64,000 bases of DNA, from contig NC_091970.1 of NCBI RefSeq assembly GCF_036711975.1, positions 3,603,501 through 3,667,500 of the forward strand, in the 5' to 3' direction. How positions within the stretch are numbered: position 1 is the first letter of the stretch; each line of letters starts with the position of its first letter. Made by a program: the position numbers and the translations under genes. Source of the DNA: Onthophagus taurus. Taxonomy: Eukaryota; Arthropoda; Insecta; Coleoptera; Scarabaeidae. Of this stretch, positions 29,301 through 39,639 are shown piece after piece. The notes under the pieces are model-generated. The model saw nothing but the letters and a program-made list of their open reading frames with translations, was not told where the DNA came from and searched no databases.

Positions 29301-30733
29301 TGATTTTAATTGGGCTTGTGTTCTTGATTGGGGAGAGTTTCGCTGATGTAAGTAATTCAATTGATTTCGAATTAAAATAAAATTAATGCTTTTAGGACGC
29401 GATTTTTGACTATATCCAAAATACAACTAAGGAAGTTTTGAATAATTTCACCAATCAAGCTGTTGATGTAATGGGTAGATTGGCTACAATTAATCCGTTG
29501 GGAAATTAATTTTTTGTATGTTGAAATGTCATATGTTAATAGAGCGAATGGCGCCATCTATTAATTAAAAATTTTGACGAAAGTTTTGGCGTTTATACTT
29601 GTCACTTTTAATCATAATTTTGGTTCATTTGTATTTTAGGTGGAATGTAAATTAACCTTTTTATTGATCATTTAAAATTCAACAACAGTTTCATTAACGA
29701 ATTCTTTCGCCTCATTCTTTGCCCTTACATCGCTGGGAATTTTGACTAATTCTTTAACATAATTAACCGCTAAAAAGTTACAAATTTGAATCGTCAAAAT
29801 TAAATTGATTATTATAAGTACCTTCGTTTGTAACTCCGGTTATTACGCCTTTTCCAACCTTGAACGCAAGCCCCTAAAACAAAAAGAATCATTAAAGATA
29901 ATTACTCGTGCTTGGTATTGCAATTTAATAAAAATAAAATAATAAACAATTCCAATAAATGAAAAAAATTGTTATGTATTTTTTTTTAATTAAATCAGAC
30001 ATCTCTTATAACAGATTTAATCATCCTGATGTAAAACGCTTTTCATCACAACATCGACCACCACATCGACCGGGACCATTTTAACTTTTCCCATGAAAGT
30101 TTTAGCTGCATAATAACAAAAAAATTTTCTTAAAAACGAGAATGAGGATTAATCGAAACATACTTTTATTATAAGCTTGCCCCATCATATCAAAACCTGT
30201 TTTAAAAACATTAGAAACAAATCGTTTTTTCTACAAAAAAATTTTTTATACAAAAAATTTTATTAAATAAAATTAAAAACGATTTTTTTAACTTACAATC
30301 ACACTTCCCTCGCTAATAACGAACCAGGTTGTTAATAAAAAAGCGAAAATAAGTAATCCTTTCATTTTAACGATCAAAATAAGAACGCAAATTAACTTTA
30401 ACTCGGAAGGGAACGTTTAAAATTAATGATTTATCGGATAATTAAAAAAGATTAATCGATACATTTCGATTTGACGCTTTTATTATTAATTAATTAATTA
30501 AATTAAAAATATTAACGACATCTATTATTAATCAATTTAAATCATTAAGTCGATAAAGTAGAATATTTTGACGGTTCCTGGCACTTCTAACAAATTGATT
30601 TACCGAAGTTTTTCTTCGTTTTCCTTATTTGTTCCAGATGGATTTGCAAAGAAGAGGTCACGGCGGCCTAACGAATCAACAAAAAGGTCGGGTTTATTGG
30701 AGGTGTTATTTTAACGCGGTTACGTGCTTTTAA
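26355..30733 (+). CDS. AstCC: Allatostatin CC neuropeptide precursor
   Basis: Three phase-0 exons, 26355-26516, 28798-28944 and 30638-30733, give 134 residues. Residues 1-25 form a signal peptide (MENKTIFFIILDLFVLFSIQ...QC). A spacer follows with VVPRKRAALLVDRLMVALQK, and the last exon begins MDLQRR before the peptide. The predicted peptide after the dibasic RR is GHGGLTNQQK-GRVYWRCYFNAVTCF at the very C-terminus, with Cys126 and Cys133 forming the ring. There is no Gly, so the C-terminus should be a free acid. The VYWRCYFNAVTCF core is diagnostic of the AST-CC (double C) family, somatostatin-like peptides acting through GPCRs. AATAAA at 30873. Intron 2 contains two further genes. Confidence 0.93.
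28124..28405 (-). CDS. Hypothetical 93-aa basic protein, antisense in AstCC intron 1
   Basis: Intronless frame from an ATG in AstCC intron 1, opposite strand. The protein begins MSSNNRDKMNFPLLKQAVNK and continues basic and non-repetitive (KCKIKRRTRFRLNEALDKRP), with no signal peptide. An AATAAA overlaps the stop codon region (gacaAATAAAagg), so a compact transcript is possible. Composition looks coding, but no homologue is recognised and the leader shows no promoter. Confidence 0.35.
   Translation of the reverse strand: MSSNNRDKMNFPLLKQAVNKDFSDYFSHENVTTFNYSNLAPHLKCKIKRRTRFRLNEALDKRPFNIKITFTSIKHRQFIYKQPLRHILFNKDK
29233..29240 (+). promoter_or_regulatory. TATA box of nested peptide gene
   Basis: TATATAAA in ggTATATAAAgg, 42 bp before the ATG of the nested secreted-peptide gene, the normal TATA-to-start spacing for a very short 5'UTR. 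Confidence 0.65.
29282..29509 (+). CDS. Nested small secreted peptide 1 (in AstCC intron 2)
   Basis: Two exons, 29282-29347 and 29396-29509, separated by a 48-bp phase-0 GT-AG intron, give 59 residues. Exon 1 is a complete signal peptide (MMFVFALILIGLVFLIGESF-AD). Exon 2 encodes the mature part, DAIFDYIQNTTKEVLNNFTN then QAVDVMGRLATINPLGN, without Cys and predicted amphipathic. The stretch V-L-N-N-F-TNQAVDVMGRL aligns with V-I-T-G-V-TNEAVNYVKEL of the minus-strand neighbour at 29672-30365, so the two are paralogues in divergent genes. No family is recognised; a secreted effector, antimicrobial or accessory-gland peptide is possible but unproven. Confidence 0.7.
29672..30365 (-). CDS. Nested small secreted peptide 2, isoform A
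   Basis: Exons 30365-30297, 29873-29822 and 29769-29672 have matching phases and give 72 residues. Exon 1 is a signal peptide (MKGLLIFAFLLTTWFVISEG-SVI) with an ideal GTAAGT donor. The mature part is GLAFKVGKGVITGVTNEAVN, then YVKELVKIPSDVRAKNEAKE, then FVNETVVEF. It is homologous to the plus-strand gene at 29282-29509 and lies, like it, inside AstCC intron 2. A second downstream exon pair lies between exon 1 and exon 2 (see isoform B). Function unknown. Confidence 0.65.
30017..30365 (-). CDS. Nested small secreted peptide 2, possible isoform B
   Basis: Exon pair 30196-30164 and 30105-30017 reads (S)FDMMGQAYNK-TKTFMGKVKMVPVDVVVDVVMKSV-LHQDD, ending in a stop. This looks like a diverged duplicate of the isoform A exons (VKMVPVDV versus VKIPSDV). 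It is in frame only if exon 1 ends at 30305, using the weak donor A|GTGTGA 8 nt upstream of the strong one; that gives 60 residues. No second signal-peptide exon exists between the exon sets. It is therefore an alternative terminal exon set, or else a decaying duplicate that has lost its phase. Confidence 0.4.
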
Positions 30734-31390
30734 AATTAAGGTAAATGGATAAATATCGATAAGTACTGATCTAGTTTATATAAAAAAAAATAATTTATGT
30801 ATCAATAATTAACATATTTTTTGTTACTTCACATTGTATTTAGAGATTGTGTAATAATTAAAAATATACCGAAATAAAATTGTTGTTTTTATCGATACAA
30901 ACAAATCCTTTTAAAAACCAAAATCCCCGACGGTTATTGCGGGGCACGAAATCGAATTTAATTTAATGATTGCAAATAGAATCCGAATAAATAAAACTGT
31001 TTAAGGAAATAAATATAAAAAAAATATTTTTTATTGATTTACTTTATTGGTTTGGCTATTACTTCATAGATGGCGCGTATGTTGGAATTAATTTGGAATC
31101 ATTAAAAAAATGAATTTATTGAATTTAGAAAAACGTAAAAATGAATTAATGAGAACAATACTATCAACTTATTTTTGGGTTAACAGCATCAACGAAATTC
31201 TGATGAAACTATTACCACATCAAATAAATTTAACCTGTCAGATTTTATGATGTGAAATTTCGATTTGAAGTCAATATAATCTATCATCAAATGGGACAGG
31301 TATATTAAAAGGTAAATTGTGCGAGATAACCGATATTAAGCACAATGAAAACACGCTTTGACCAAATTTAGTTTATTCATGCGTGTTTGT
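30734..31390. other. AstCC 3' end and intergenic spacer
   Basis: AstCC 3'UTR with AATAAA at 30873-30878, then AT-rich sequence without a recognisable gene. Confidence 0.5.
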
Positions 31391-31600
31391 TAGTTATTGT
31401 TTTGTTATTTAGCGCTATAGATTGTTGCTATTTTTATCGAACTAAAAGTAGAACTATCACTAGACCTTCAACTAGAATCATTCGGGTTTAGCCGAACGTC
31501 TTTAAAGACGGCTAAACCCGATTATTTCTAGCTTTAATTGTAATTCAGTGCTAGGTTGTTGTAATTTTTTATTGAAATAAAGCTAAAATTAGAAATAAAA
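31385..31600. repeat. Fold-back element with central hairpin
   Basis: Two arms of the ctagttttag/ctaaaactag family flank a perfect hairpin: cgggtttagccg (31483-31494) and cggctaaacccg (31509-31520), with the palindrome cgtctttaaagacg in the loop. It matches copies in the xmas-2 and USP7 introns. Confidence 0.75.
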
Positions 31601-31604
31601 TTAG

Positions 31605-32360
31605 ATTGGGATACGTTCAAAAACGTGAAAATTAAAACAATCTCGTTGACATTATTTTTGGAGTTAAGAAACGGTTTATATTAGAAATTGAAGATAAAAG
31701 ATGATATTTTAAGATATGATATAAAAATTGATGTGTTAATAATAAAAATTAGTATAGAAAACGTTTTTAAAAGTAGTTCAGTTGAATCAGGATACGTTCG
31801 AGAACGTCAAAATTTTAAGACCGTCATTGAATTTACTTTTTGGAGTTAAGAAACGATTTATATCACAAATTGAAGATAAAAGATGATATTTTAAGATATT
31901 ATATAAAAAATTGATGTGTTAATAATAAAAATTAGCATAAAAAAGGCTTTAAAAGGAGTTAAGTTGAATCAGGATACATTCGAAAACGTCAAAATTTTAA
32001 AATTGTCATTGATGTTATATTTTCGAGTTAAGAAACGATTTATATCATAAATTGAAAATAAAAGATGATATTTTAAGATATGATATAAAAAGTGATTAGT
32101 TAATAATAAAAATTTGTGTAGAAAAAGTCTCTAATAGAAATTACGCTGCATTAGGATACGTTCAAAAAAGTCAAAATTTTAATAAAATCTCATCGATTTT
32201 ATTTTTCGGAGTTAAGAAACGATTTATATCGCAAACTGAAGATAAAGGTGCTATTTTAGATATCAAATAAAAATGTTTGAGTTAAAATAAAACTTTATAA
32301 AAAAAGTCGAAAAGTAGCAAAAATTGAATTAGATTATGTACGAAACGTCAAAATTGTGAT
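31605..32360 (+). repeat. Tandem satellite, unit about 180 bp, four copies
   Basis: The unit start ggatacgttcgaaaacgtc recurs near 31608, 31790, 31971, 32154 and (degenerate) 32331, so spacings are about 177-183 bp. Each unit also contains gttaagaaacgatttatatc and gaagataaaagatgatattt. The same family occurs at 59990-60560 and 62290-62660. Confidence 0.85.
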
Positions 32361-35270
32361 TGATTGTGATTTAGTATACATAGTATGTACGTAGTCACAG
32401 AGAATTAATTTCCCATCACTTTCATTACCAACCTTACTATAATCGCAGTAAATTCTTCATAATTAGATAGCTCAAAGCAATTTTCATTGAAACTTTCATT
32501 ATCGTCATAAAAAAACATTTAATTTTGACATTTTAGATTAATATAACGTCAATATTAGCGACATATAACTAATAATTGACAGATTTTTATGTTTTTTTCT
32601 GGATTACAAAAGACGTTTTTATTAAAATTTGTGATATTTCGGACGTTTTAAAACTTATTATCCATCACTTAAGGGGGAGTTTTTATTTCTTGTTTCTTTT
32701 CCGCATCTTATCGCCTTACATATTTAACGAGCATTGTTAAAAGGGACACTTTCACATTTAACGATCGCTCCTTCTCAGGTATGATAAGTAATGAGATGTT
32801 TCTTCGTCCTCGATGTGTTTAGTTGTTGGTGTACAATTTCAAATTTACTAATTAAAATAAAAAAAATTTAAAATGGGTAAATGTGAAAAGTTTTAATCGC
32901 TACGAATAATCTAAAACCTATATAAATCCCGTCGGGTTTTTTTATGAAAGTGGATTACGCAAAAACTCGGGTTTTGTTTAAATAAGATATCACGAGTAAT
33001 CTGGCGTTCGAATAATAATTATTACCGACGCTTTTACACCACCCGGGGTTGAAAAACACCGATTTAATAAACACCTATGGATTTACGGCGTTAATCTTCG
33101 GCTTAACTCCGCCGGAACCGTTCGTTTTTAATGGGTTGCCACGCAAATAACTCTCTGTGTGCTGTTATCTGTTCATATGCACAATTCCCATACCGATTAT
33201 AATCATATTTTCTATATATTGTATACACAGCGAGTGGACGTTTTTGACACGTTTCAATCACTCAATAAATCCCAATAAAAATTATTCGTTTTAACCAAAA
33301 TTATTAAAATATTTTAAACATAATGCAAATTGACATTGGTACATCACGTCATAACCTTCATCATCTCGTTTGAATACTTAGTCGGTCGGAAATTTTGATC
33401 AGACGTATCTAAAAGAGGGCACGCGGTAAAGGTCTTTTGATCCGTAAATGACCTTTGCGTCTGGAGACTCTGTTGCGCGAATTAGAAGGAAAATCTTTGC
33501 GGCAACGCGAAATTGAGTGCATAATTGGGTTTCGTTGATGTAACATCGAGCATTAAAATAATGATAAAATCATTCAAATCGATTTATTATCGTTTTATTA
33601 AAGGTTATTGTTGCAATAATTAAACGTGGGTCGTAAAATTCTTGTTATGCGACGTCTAGTCTATGTAATAAAACTCGATAAAAATAGGTTAGAAAGAATT
33701 AATAAAAATTACTCAACCTAAAAGCCGAGCTCTTATTTAATAATCCAAGCGACGCTAAGTATACTAACTAACTAAAACAGATGCACTGTAAACGTTTCTT
33801 AAAAGGTAAAAAACCTTTCTTTGTATTGCAAAACTTGACAAAAACGTTCCGCGAATAAGAATTTATAAAGTTACTTACTAAAAGGTATTTTTATGCCCTT
33901 TATTTTTTTTAAAGTAACTTTGGATACTTCAAAGGATAGATTTAAAGCGTTATGTTTGACAAGTACCCTTCTTTCGTTCGGTATAAACAAGGAAACGGTT
34001 TATTTTAAAGAATTTTCTCAACTTTTACAATATCCTCAAATCTTAAATCAACTATATTAGGAAAAGCAATTTTCTTACCACCACAAAGAAAACTTTTTCA
34101 TTTCCGGCGATCGGCGGTCCATTTCAAATGAGAATTGATGATCACTTTTTAAAACTTTAAACTTTGAAAAATAAAGACTTATGGAGATTTAGGTTAAATG
34201 TGAACAACTAAAAATTAATACCAACTTACATTTAAATAAGTCAAAAAAATTAATACCAACTTAAATTTTTTCTTGACAGATATAAAATTGAAAGGTAATT
34301 TGAAATCGAATTAATATAAAATACCTTAAAATGTTGTTCTCTTCTTAGTTCCAACCTCGTTTTATAACACAATATAAGTCAGAAAATATTTTTTTTTACA
34401 TTCTCCGATGATAAGAATGAAGCATACGACTTTGAAGAAAAAAATTAAAATGAAATTATTAATATTTAATTATATAAATAACGTTACTTTATTTTTCATC
34501 CTCTTCGTAATCCTATCTTACTTAATAACCTAAAACCACAATAATTTTATTGATTAGTATTGGCAGGATGAAGTAAACAAAGGTAATAATTAAACATGAC
34601 GCTAAATGGCGTTGTTGTAATTTAATAGTAAAAAGGAATTAATTAAATTTGATTCTAAAAACGTATTAAATTAATTATATAATTAGTTCAAATAATTAAA
34701 AATTCACTTAACGAATTTCTTAATTATTTATAATTAAAAAAAAATTATTACCAACTTAAATCTGTATGTTTCAAATGTGTCAAATTCTCTTTTTGACAGA
34801 TCATGAAGTTGAAATTAAACAATTTGAAATATCTCAAAATATTACAAGAGGAAAAACGGGTTATTTACTTTATTTTCTATCCCCCTCTTACTCCCATCCT
34901 CACTTTATAACACAATATAAGTCGGACGAATAAACCGCAACACGAAGCGGACTCTTCCCATATTATTCCAAAAATTTCATTACCCTTACATTGTAGTTTT
35001 GTTGTTGTATCCTCATATTCGTTCGAAATTACCCCGAAAGTATAACTAAATAAACGCTCACTTTGTTCTAAAAATCAATTAAATTGAGGTTAAAACATTT
35101 ATGACGCAAACGTCAATTTGACGTTAAATGTCAAAAAAATGCTTAATATGAAATATTTTTTCTGGATTTTATTTGATCCCGTAATGTTTCAACCTGACGC
35201 AACTTGTACAAAACGCGCGCGCAGATTGGGCGCGTAACCACCGCGGAAACACCATAAAACCGAATTTGTA
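32361..35270. other. Intergenic region upstream of the allatostatin C gene
   Basis: AT-rich, with a GC-richer patch at 33360-33540 that contains AAAGGTC and TGACCTTT half-sites (33430-33452), a possible nuclear-receptor binding arrangement. 34480-34620 resembles the 'aaaggtaat...taaatggcg' interspersed repeat. No coding exon was found. Confidence 0.4.
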
Positions 35271-35274
35271 GCTT

Positions 35275-35371
35275 GCGAGTACTCACTTCGTATCGGCGAC
35301 GATCCCCAGAAACATCTTGTCTGCTTTAAAGCTCAACGTAGAACAAGTTCATCAAGTTCCCGCAGAAAGAG
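35275..35371 (+). other. Probable noncoding first exon of allatostatin C
   Basis: A GC-richer segment (agtactcacttcgtatcggc ... ttcccgcagaaagag) ends in a good donor, AGAG|GTGAGA, at 35371. The allatostatin C coding exon is preceded by a strong acceptor (tttgttttcag at 38670) only 22 nt before its ATG, so an upstream 5'UTR exon must exist; this is the best candidate. The 5' boundary is a guess. Confidence 0.4.
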
Positions 35372-37379
35372 GTGAGAAAAAATTTCATTTAAAACTTTTG
35401 TATTATTACCGGATTATTTCCATGAGCAGCTTTTTCTTGTTTTTTACTTTGAGCTGAGAAGATTTTGAAGTAATCTACATCGGGTTTAAAAGTAACTTAA
35501 CGGATTAAGACCGTTTAATGATTTAAAAGTAAATCCCGGCGCATCCACCAATTTTAAAAGTTTAATTATAACACACAATGTTGTTCATAAAGTATTTATA
35601 AATTAAATCATTTAAATCAGTCGAGCCGTTATACTGAGAGTACTTAAAATATTATTTATCCGAGAGTGCATTCGACTGAAAAATAATGCTAATTGAACTT
35701 TATCCAATCGATCGAACGGTAATTTATACAAGTTACAGTTCTTGCAACAGTTCCACGAATCTGAAACCAATGAGCTATGCGTAATTCGATTCCAACTTAC
35801 TGCAATAAGATAAAAAAAGATTAAATTCAAAACCCTTTCAGTTTCCAATAAAATTGGATCTTATCAATTTGTGAATTAGATTTTATTTCGATTTCCTTAT
35901 CGAGAAAGAGAGAGATTCAAACAAGAATTAGATTTTCTAATAAAATAAAGATGCAATTTCAAAAATGAGTCGATGTTTTCCAGTTGGGATTTTTTGTTAC
36001 CGCATAACACAAAATTGGAATTGTATCGGATGAAATAATAACCATCGAGAACAAATATTGAAATCGAATAACCGCAACGCCGTAGAAATTCAACATAGCC
36101 GGGTGAAAATTTTCATTGGAATTAACCATAATTGAAACATTAATTAATAATCATGATAATTTTAAATCATTTAGGACTATTTTATACTAATGTATTTAAA
36201 ATTACTAAAGGTATCAAGAGTTGATGTTGATTTTATCACACCCTAAAAAAATATTTCATTAAATACGAAACTTTCGTCTCGTTCTTTTCGATTCATGTTT
36301 TTATTCGATCTTGAGGTAATGGAAAAGCGGTTCGATTCTGTGTAAACTGCGTTTGATTCGTTCCATAAAAACAAATACGACAAATTGAAAATAAATTTAA
36401 AAAGAGATAAATCTAAAAATGATAAAATTAATAAATAGAAATGTACCAAGAAGAAATTATGTACTTTTAATTAAAGAATTTAATTGTTTCTCTTGTCACT
36501 GGAATGTAAATGCTTTTCAATTTTTCAACTTTTTTACTGCAAACTGGGGGTTATTGGGGTTAAGTGTTTGAGAGCACCATCTAACACGAACGCGACAAAC
36601 GAAATTAAGGGGATTAATTGAGAGGACGTTGTTCATTGTTTTTGAATTTCCGTCCAAAACGAACATCGAAATGAATGCCACTGTTGCAGGATATTGTCAA
36701 TGTCAATCAACGGGGACTTAAACTTTTTCTTTTATTCTTTCGGCCCCTAAAAAAATTTTAATTATAAATTTTAAGCCGGATTAAATCCGATTTCAATAAT
36801 TATCGATGTTATTAGTTCTTATAGACTTCAATACTTATAATATAACATACCTTTGCGATACTTACAATCTCTATTTCGATTTAAACACAATTACTTTCTT
36901 CGATTGTATCTTTTCTATCATTTGAATTGAAAGGATGTGATCTAATAATTTGACCTCAGCAGTACTTAATTGTCATTCAAAAACAAGTTGAAAAAAAAAA
37001 TAGATTAATGTAAAAATATTTTAGAGTAAACTTACATTATTTTTGATTTAAACATCTCTTAAATTCTTGAAAGCCTCCAACAACATCGCCTATTGTTGAT
37101 AAAATACGATTGTATTGCTAATTGCTTAGCAACCCAATTAACATCCAAAAGCCACTTAAATATTTCATGAGATGGCGCCACAACTATTTTCTTTTAATAA
37201 AAATTACTACTAATACTACTATTATTTATGGTAAATTAAAATAAAGATAAATATAGTATTTTCATTAAAAATAAACTAAAAGTACTCACAGAAATTCGCC
37301 TTTTTTTACAAGATTTTCCTTTATAGATAACCTGGAGCAAATTATATGTTTATTTAAACGATTAGTATTTCAACGAAAA

Positions 37380-38000
37380 CTTACCTTAAAATCGCTTGGA
37401 GCACGAAGATATCTTGAAAAGATAATCCGATATGATGAATGATTAAGTTCTTTTTATTAAAAAAACGATATTTTTGATAAAACCAAAACCAAACTTAAAC
37501 GTCAAATGTCAAAGATAAAAATTAGTACTGAAAGTAAAACAGAGATGGAGCTGGTTTATTTAATAATTATATAAAATTAAAACTTTTTTTTTTATAAAAT
37601 ACCTTATAAAATACCTTAATCGATTTAGATCGATTTGATTAAAAATCATTACAATATATTTAATTTTTAATTGAAAAACACGAAATAATTAAAAAAAATA
37701 TTAATATTAAGTTTATTTGAATGATGTGAAGATTCTTAATTTCATGAAAACTTACCAAAAAAAATCTCTTGGGTTACTTATAAAAATCTTGAAATATAAT
37801 CCGAGATGATCAATGATTAAGCCATAATAAGATTTGATTAAAACTAAACGTTTTTTTTTATAAAAAAATCGATTTTCTTAATAAGAACCTCACATAAACG
37901 TCAAATGCCAAAATAATAATTAGTACTAAAATTAAAACAAAGATGGTGCTGATTTAATAATTAATAATTTACATATTTATTTTTAGGTATACTTTAATTA
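37380..38000. repeat. Interspersed repeat, 'acagagatgg' family, two copies
   Basis: Two copies in the AstC 5' intron: 37380-37560 and 37610-37960. They share cgaaaacttacc, tcttgggttactta, aaaaatcgattttctt, aaacgtcaaa, ttagtact and a terminal acaaagatgg/acagagatgg. More copies lie at 40130-43330. Confidence 0.65.
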
Positions 38001-38692
38001 TTTAATAATTAGTTATTAGAACATTCAGAAACTAACAATTATTTCGTATCAATCAAATAAAACGTGTATTGGACCAAAAATCGTTCAAGTCGAGACAGAA
38101 CTTGTCAAAACTTGAATGTGACGTCCTTTGAGTTGTAAAAATCGTATTTTTTCGAACTCGTTCCGCATGATTGATTTAAACCGCGATGGTTAAAATCTAA
38201 TTTAATACATAATAGCATTCTTAATCGATTAAAATTCAATACACAATATCACTAATTTATCTCCTCCGCAAATGCAGACTAATCAAAATTAATTAGCTTT
38301 CCGTTTACAAGAACGTGTATATACGTGTATACATTTGCAATTTAGCAATTCAAATGCAGTGTTTGCTTGGTTCGACGTCTGAGAATATAAAATAACTCGG
38401 TTTAGTTCTGATCAAAGAGATTTATAGTATAATTTTTATTAAAAAGAAATTGGGTTGTCGAAGATTCACGGTTCATGTCAAAAGGAATTATTCGACAATC
38501 GAAACGGAATAGGTCTTATTTAGTATTCAAAACGCAGTTCAACTCGATACACCGGCCGGAAATGATGTCGAATAACTTTATGCATCGCGTAGAAATAGCA
38601 ATTTCGGTGGAAAACCGATAAATCACCAGAATATAAATTTGGCGTCAACAATTATTATCTTTGTTTTCAGGAAAAAAATCTTATATTCAACA

Positions 38693-39267
38693 ATGTCTTC
38701 TTTAACAATGCTTCAATTATTCTCAAGACTTCTCCTTTTATTATGTATCGCTTCGATGGTTTCCTCTTCGCCAAGGCCCCACTTCGGAGAGGTCAACCCT
38801 GTAAGTAATTGATTAATTAATTAAAATCGTTTGATTTGTTGTTAATTTAGTTGTTTCAACTCATTAAACTCATTTCTCCTTTTCTTTCTAACTTTTTTAA
38901 TCACCAGCAAGAAGATTTTTGATGTGTTTGTGTAGTTAGTGCTCGTTGTGATGCAAAAAAATCCAAATTTGACAAACATGACATTTGACGTAATCTAATA
39001 CAGGATGATCGAAAGGACTTTTTGGATTTTCTCCAAGAAATCAACGACGAAGAGATGAATAACGATGAGAATTCGTTTTCTTCAAGTGGAATCTCATCTT
39101 TGGATCCGTTTTTAGACGAATTTGTGTTGATGAAGCGGATTTCGAACGTTAATCAGCGGGAAATTCAACGCAGAAACGCGCTCAAGAAAAAATTAAGGAT
39201 TAAGAACGAAAGGAGGGAATTTATTCCGTGCTTTTTTAATGCTGTGTCGTGTTTCGGATATTTTTAA
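38693..39267 (+). CDS. AstC isoform with alternative last exon: CCC-like peptide
   Basis: The same signal-peptide exon (38693-38800) can splice, also in phase 0, to 39004-39267, which has a good acceptor (taatctaatacag) and its own poly(A) signal (AATAAA 39271-39276). The 123-residue precursor ends in NERR-EFIPCFFNAVSCFGYF. The ring C-FFNAVS-C has the same spacing as AST-C and AST-CC, and NAVSCFG resembles the amidated AST-CCC family. Here, however, Gly is followed by Tyr-Phe rather than a basic pair, so amidation is doubtful. No other signal exon lies between 38801 and 39003, so this is a mutually exclusive terminal exon or a gene sharing exon 1. Splicing is inferred from sequence. Confidence 0.75.
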
Positions 39268-39628
39268 ATTAATAAAATGTTTATCAATTTAGATCAAGTG
39301 TAAATTAGATTAATTAAAAATTAGATGAATTGTGTTTTTTTTTATTTTTTCATACCCCGGGTTAACCTAAAACAACTCACAAAAAAACTAAATTAATTAA
39401 AAATAATAAATTCTTTTTTAGACCGACCAAGAATCAACCGGATTTTTAGAATCCTCGAATTTATCGAACGAGCAAATGGAACAGTTGGTGCAGAAGCTTT
39501 TGGAGTACAACAACAGATACCCCGGTTACCCCTCAGCTTGGGAGAGATTGTTGAAGAGCCCCGAAATGAAGAGGCAAAGTCGTTTTAGACAATGCTATTT
39601 TAACCCGGTGAGCTGCTTCAAGAAGTAA
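38693..39628 (+). CDS. AstC: Allatostatin C precursor (isoform using the distal last exon)
   Basis: Coding exons 38693-38800 and 39422-39628, phase 0, give 104 residues. The signal peptide is MSSLTMLQLFSRLLLLLCIA-SMVSS. The spacer has an amphipathic stretch EQMEQLVQKLLEYNNRYPGY. After the dibasic KR comes QSRFRQCYFNPVSCF and then KK and the stop. The peptide has an N-terminal Gln (likely pyroglutamate), a ring Cys94-Cys101, and a free C-terminal acid after trimming of KK. This is the classic allatostatin C core, which inhibits juvenile hormone synthesis or myoactivity in other insects. Poly(A) signals lie at 39731 and 39741. The first coding exon also fits the exon at 39004. Confidence 0.93.
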
Positions 39629-39639
39629 ATCAAAAACAA

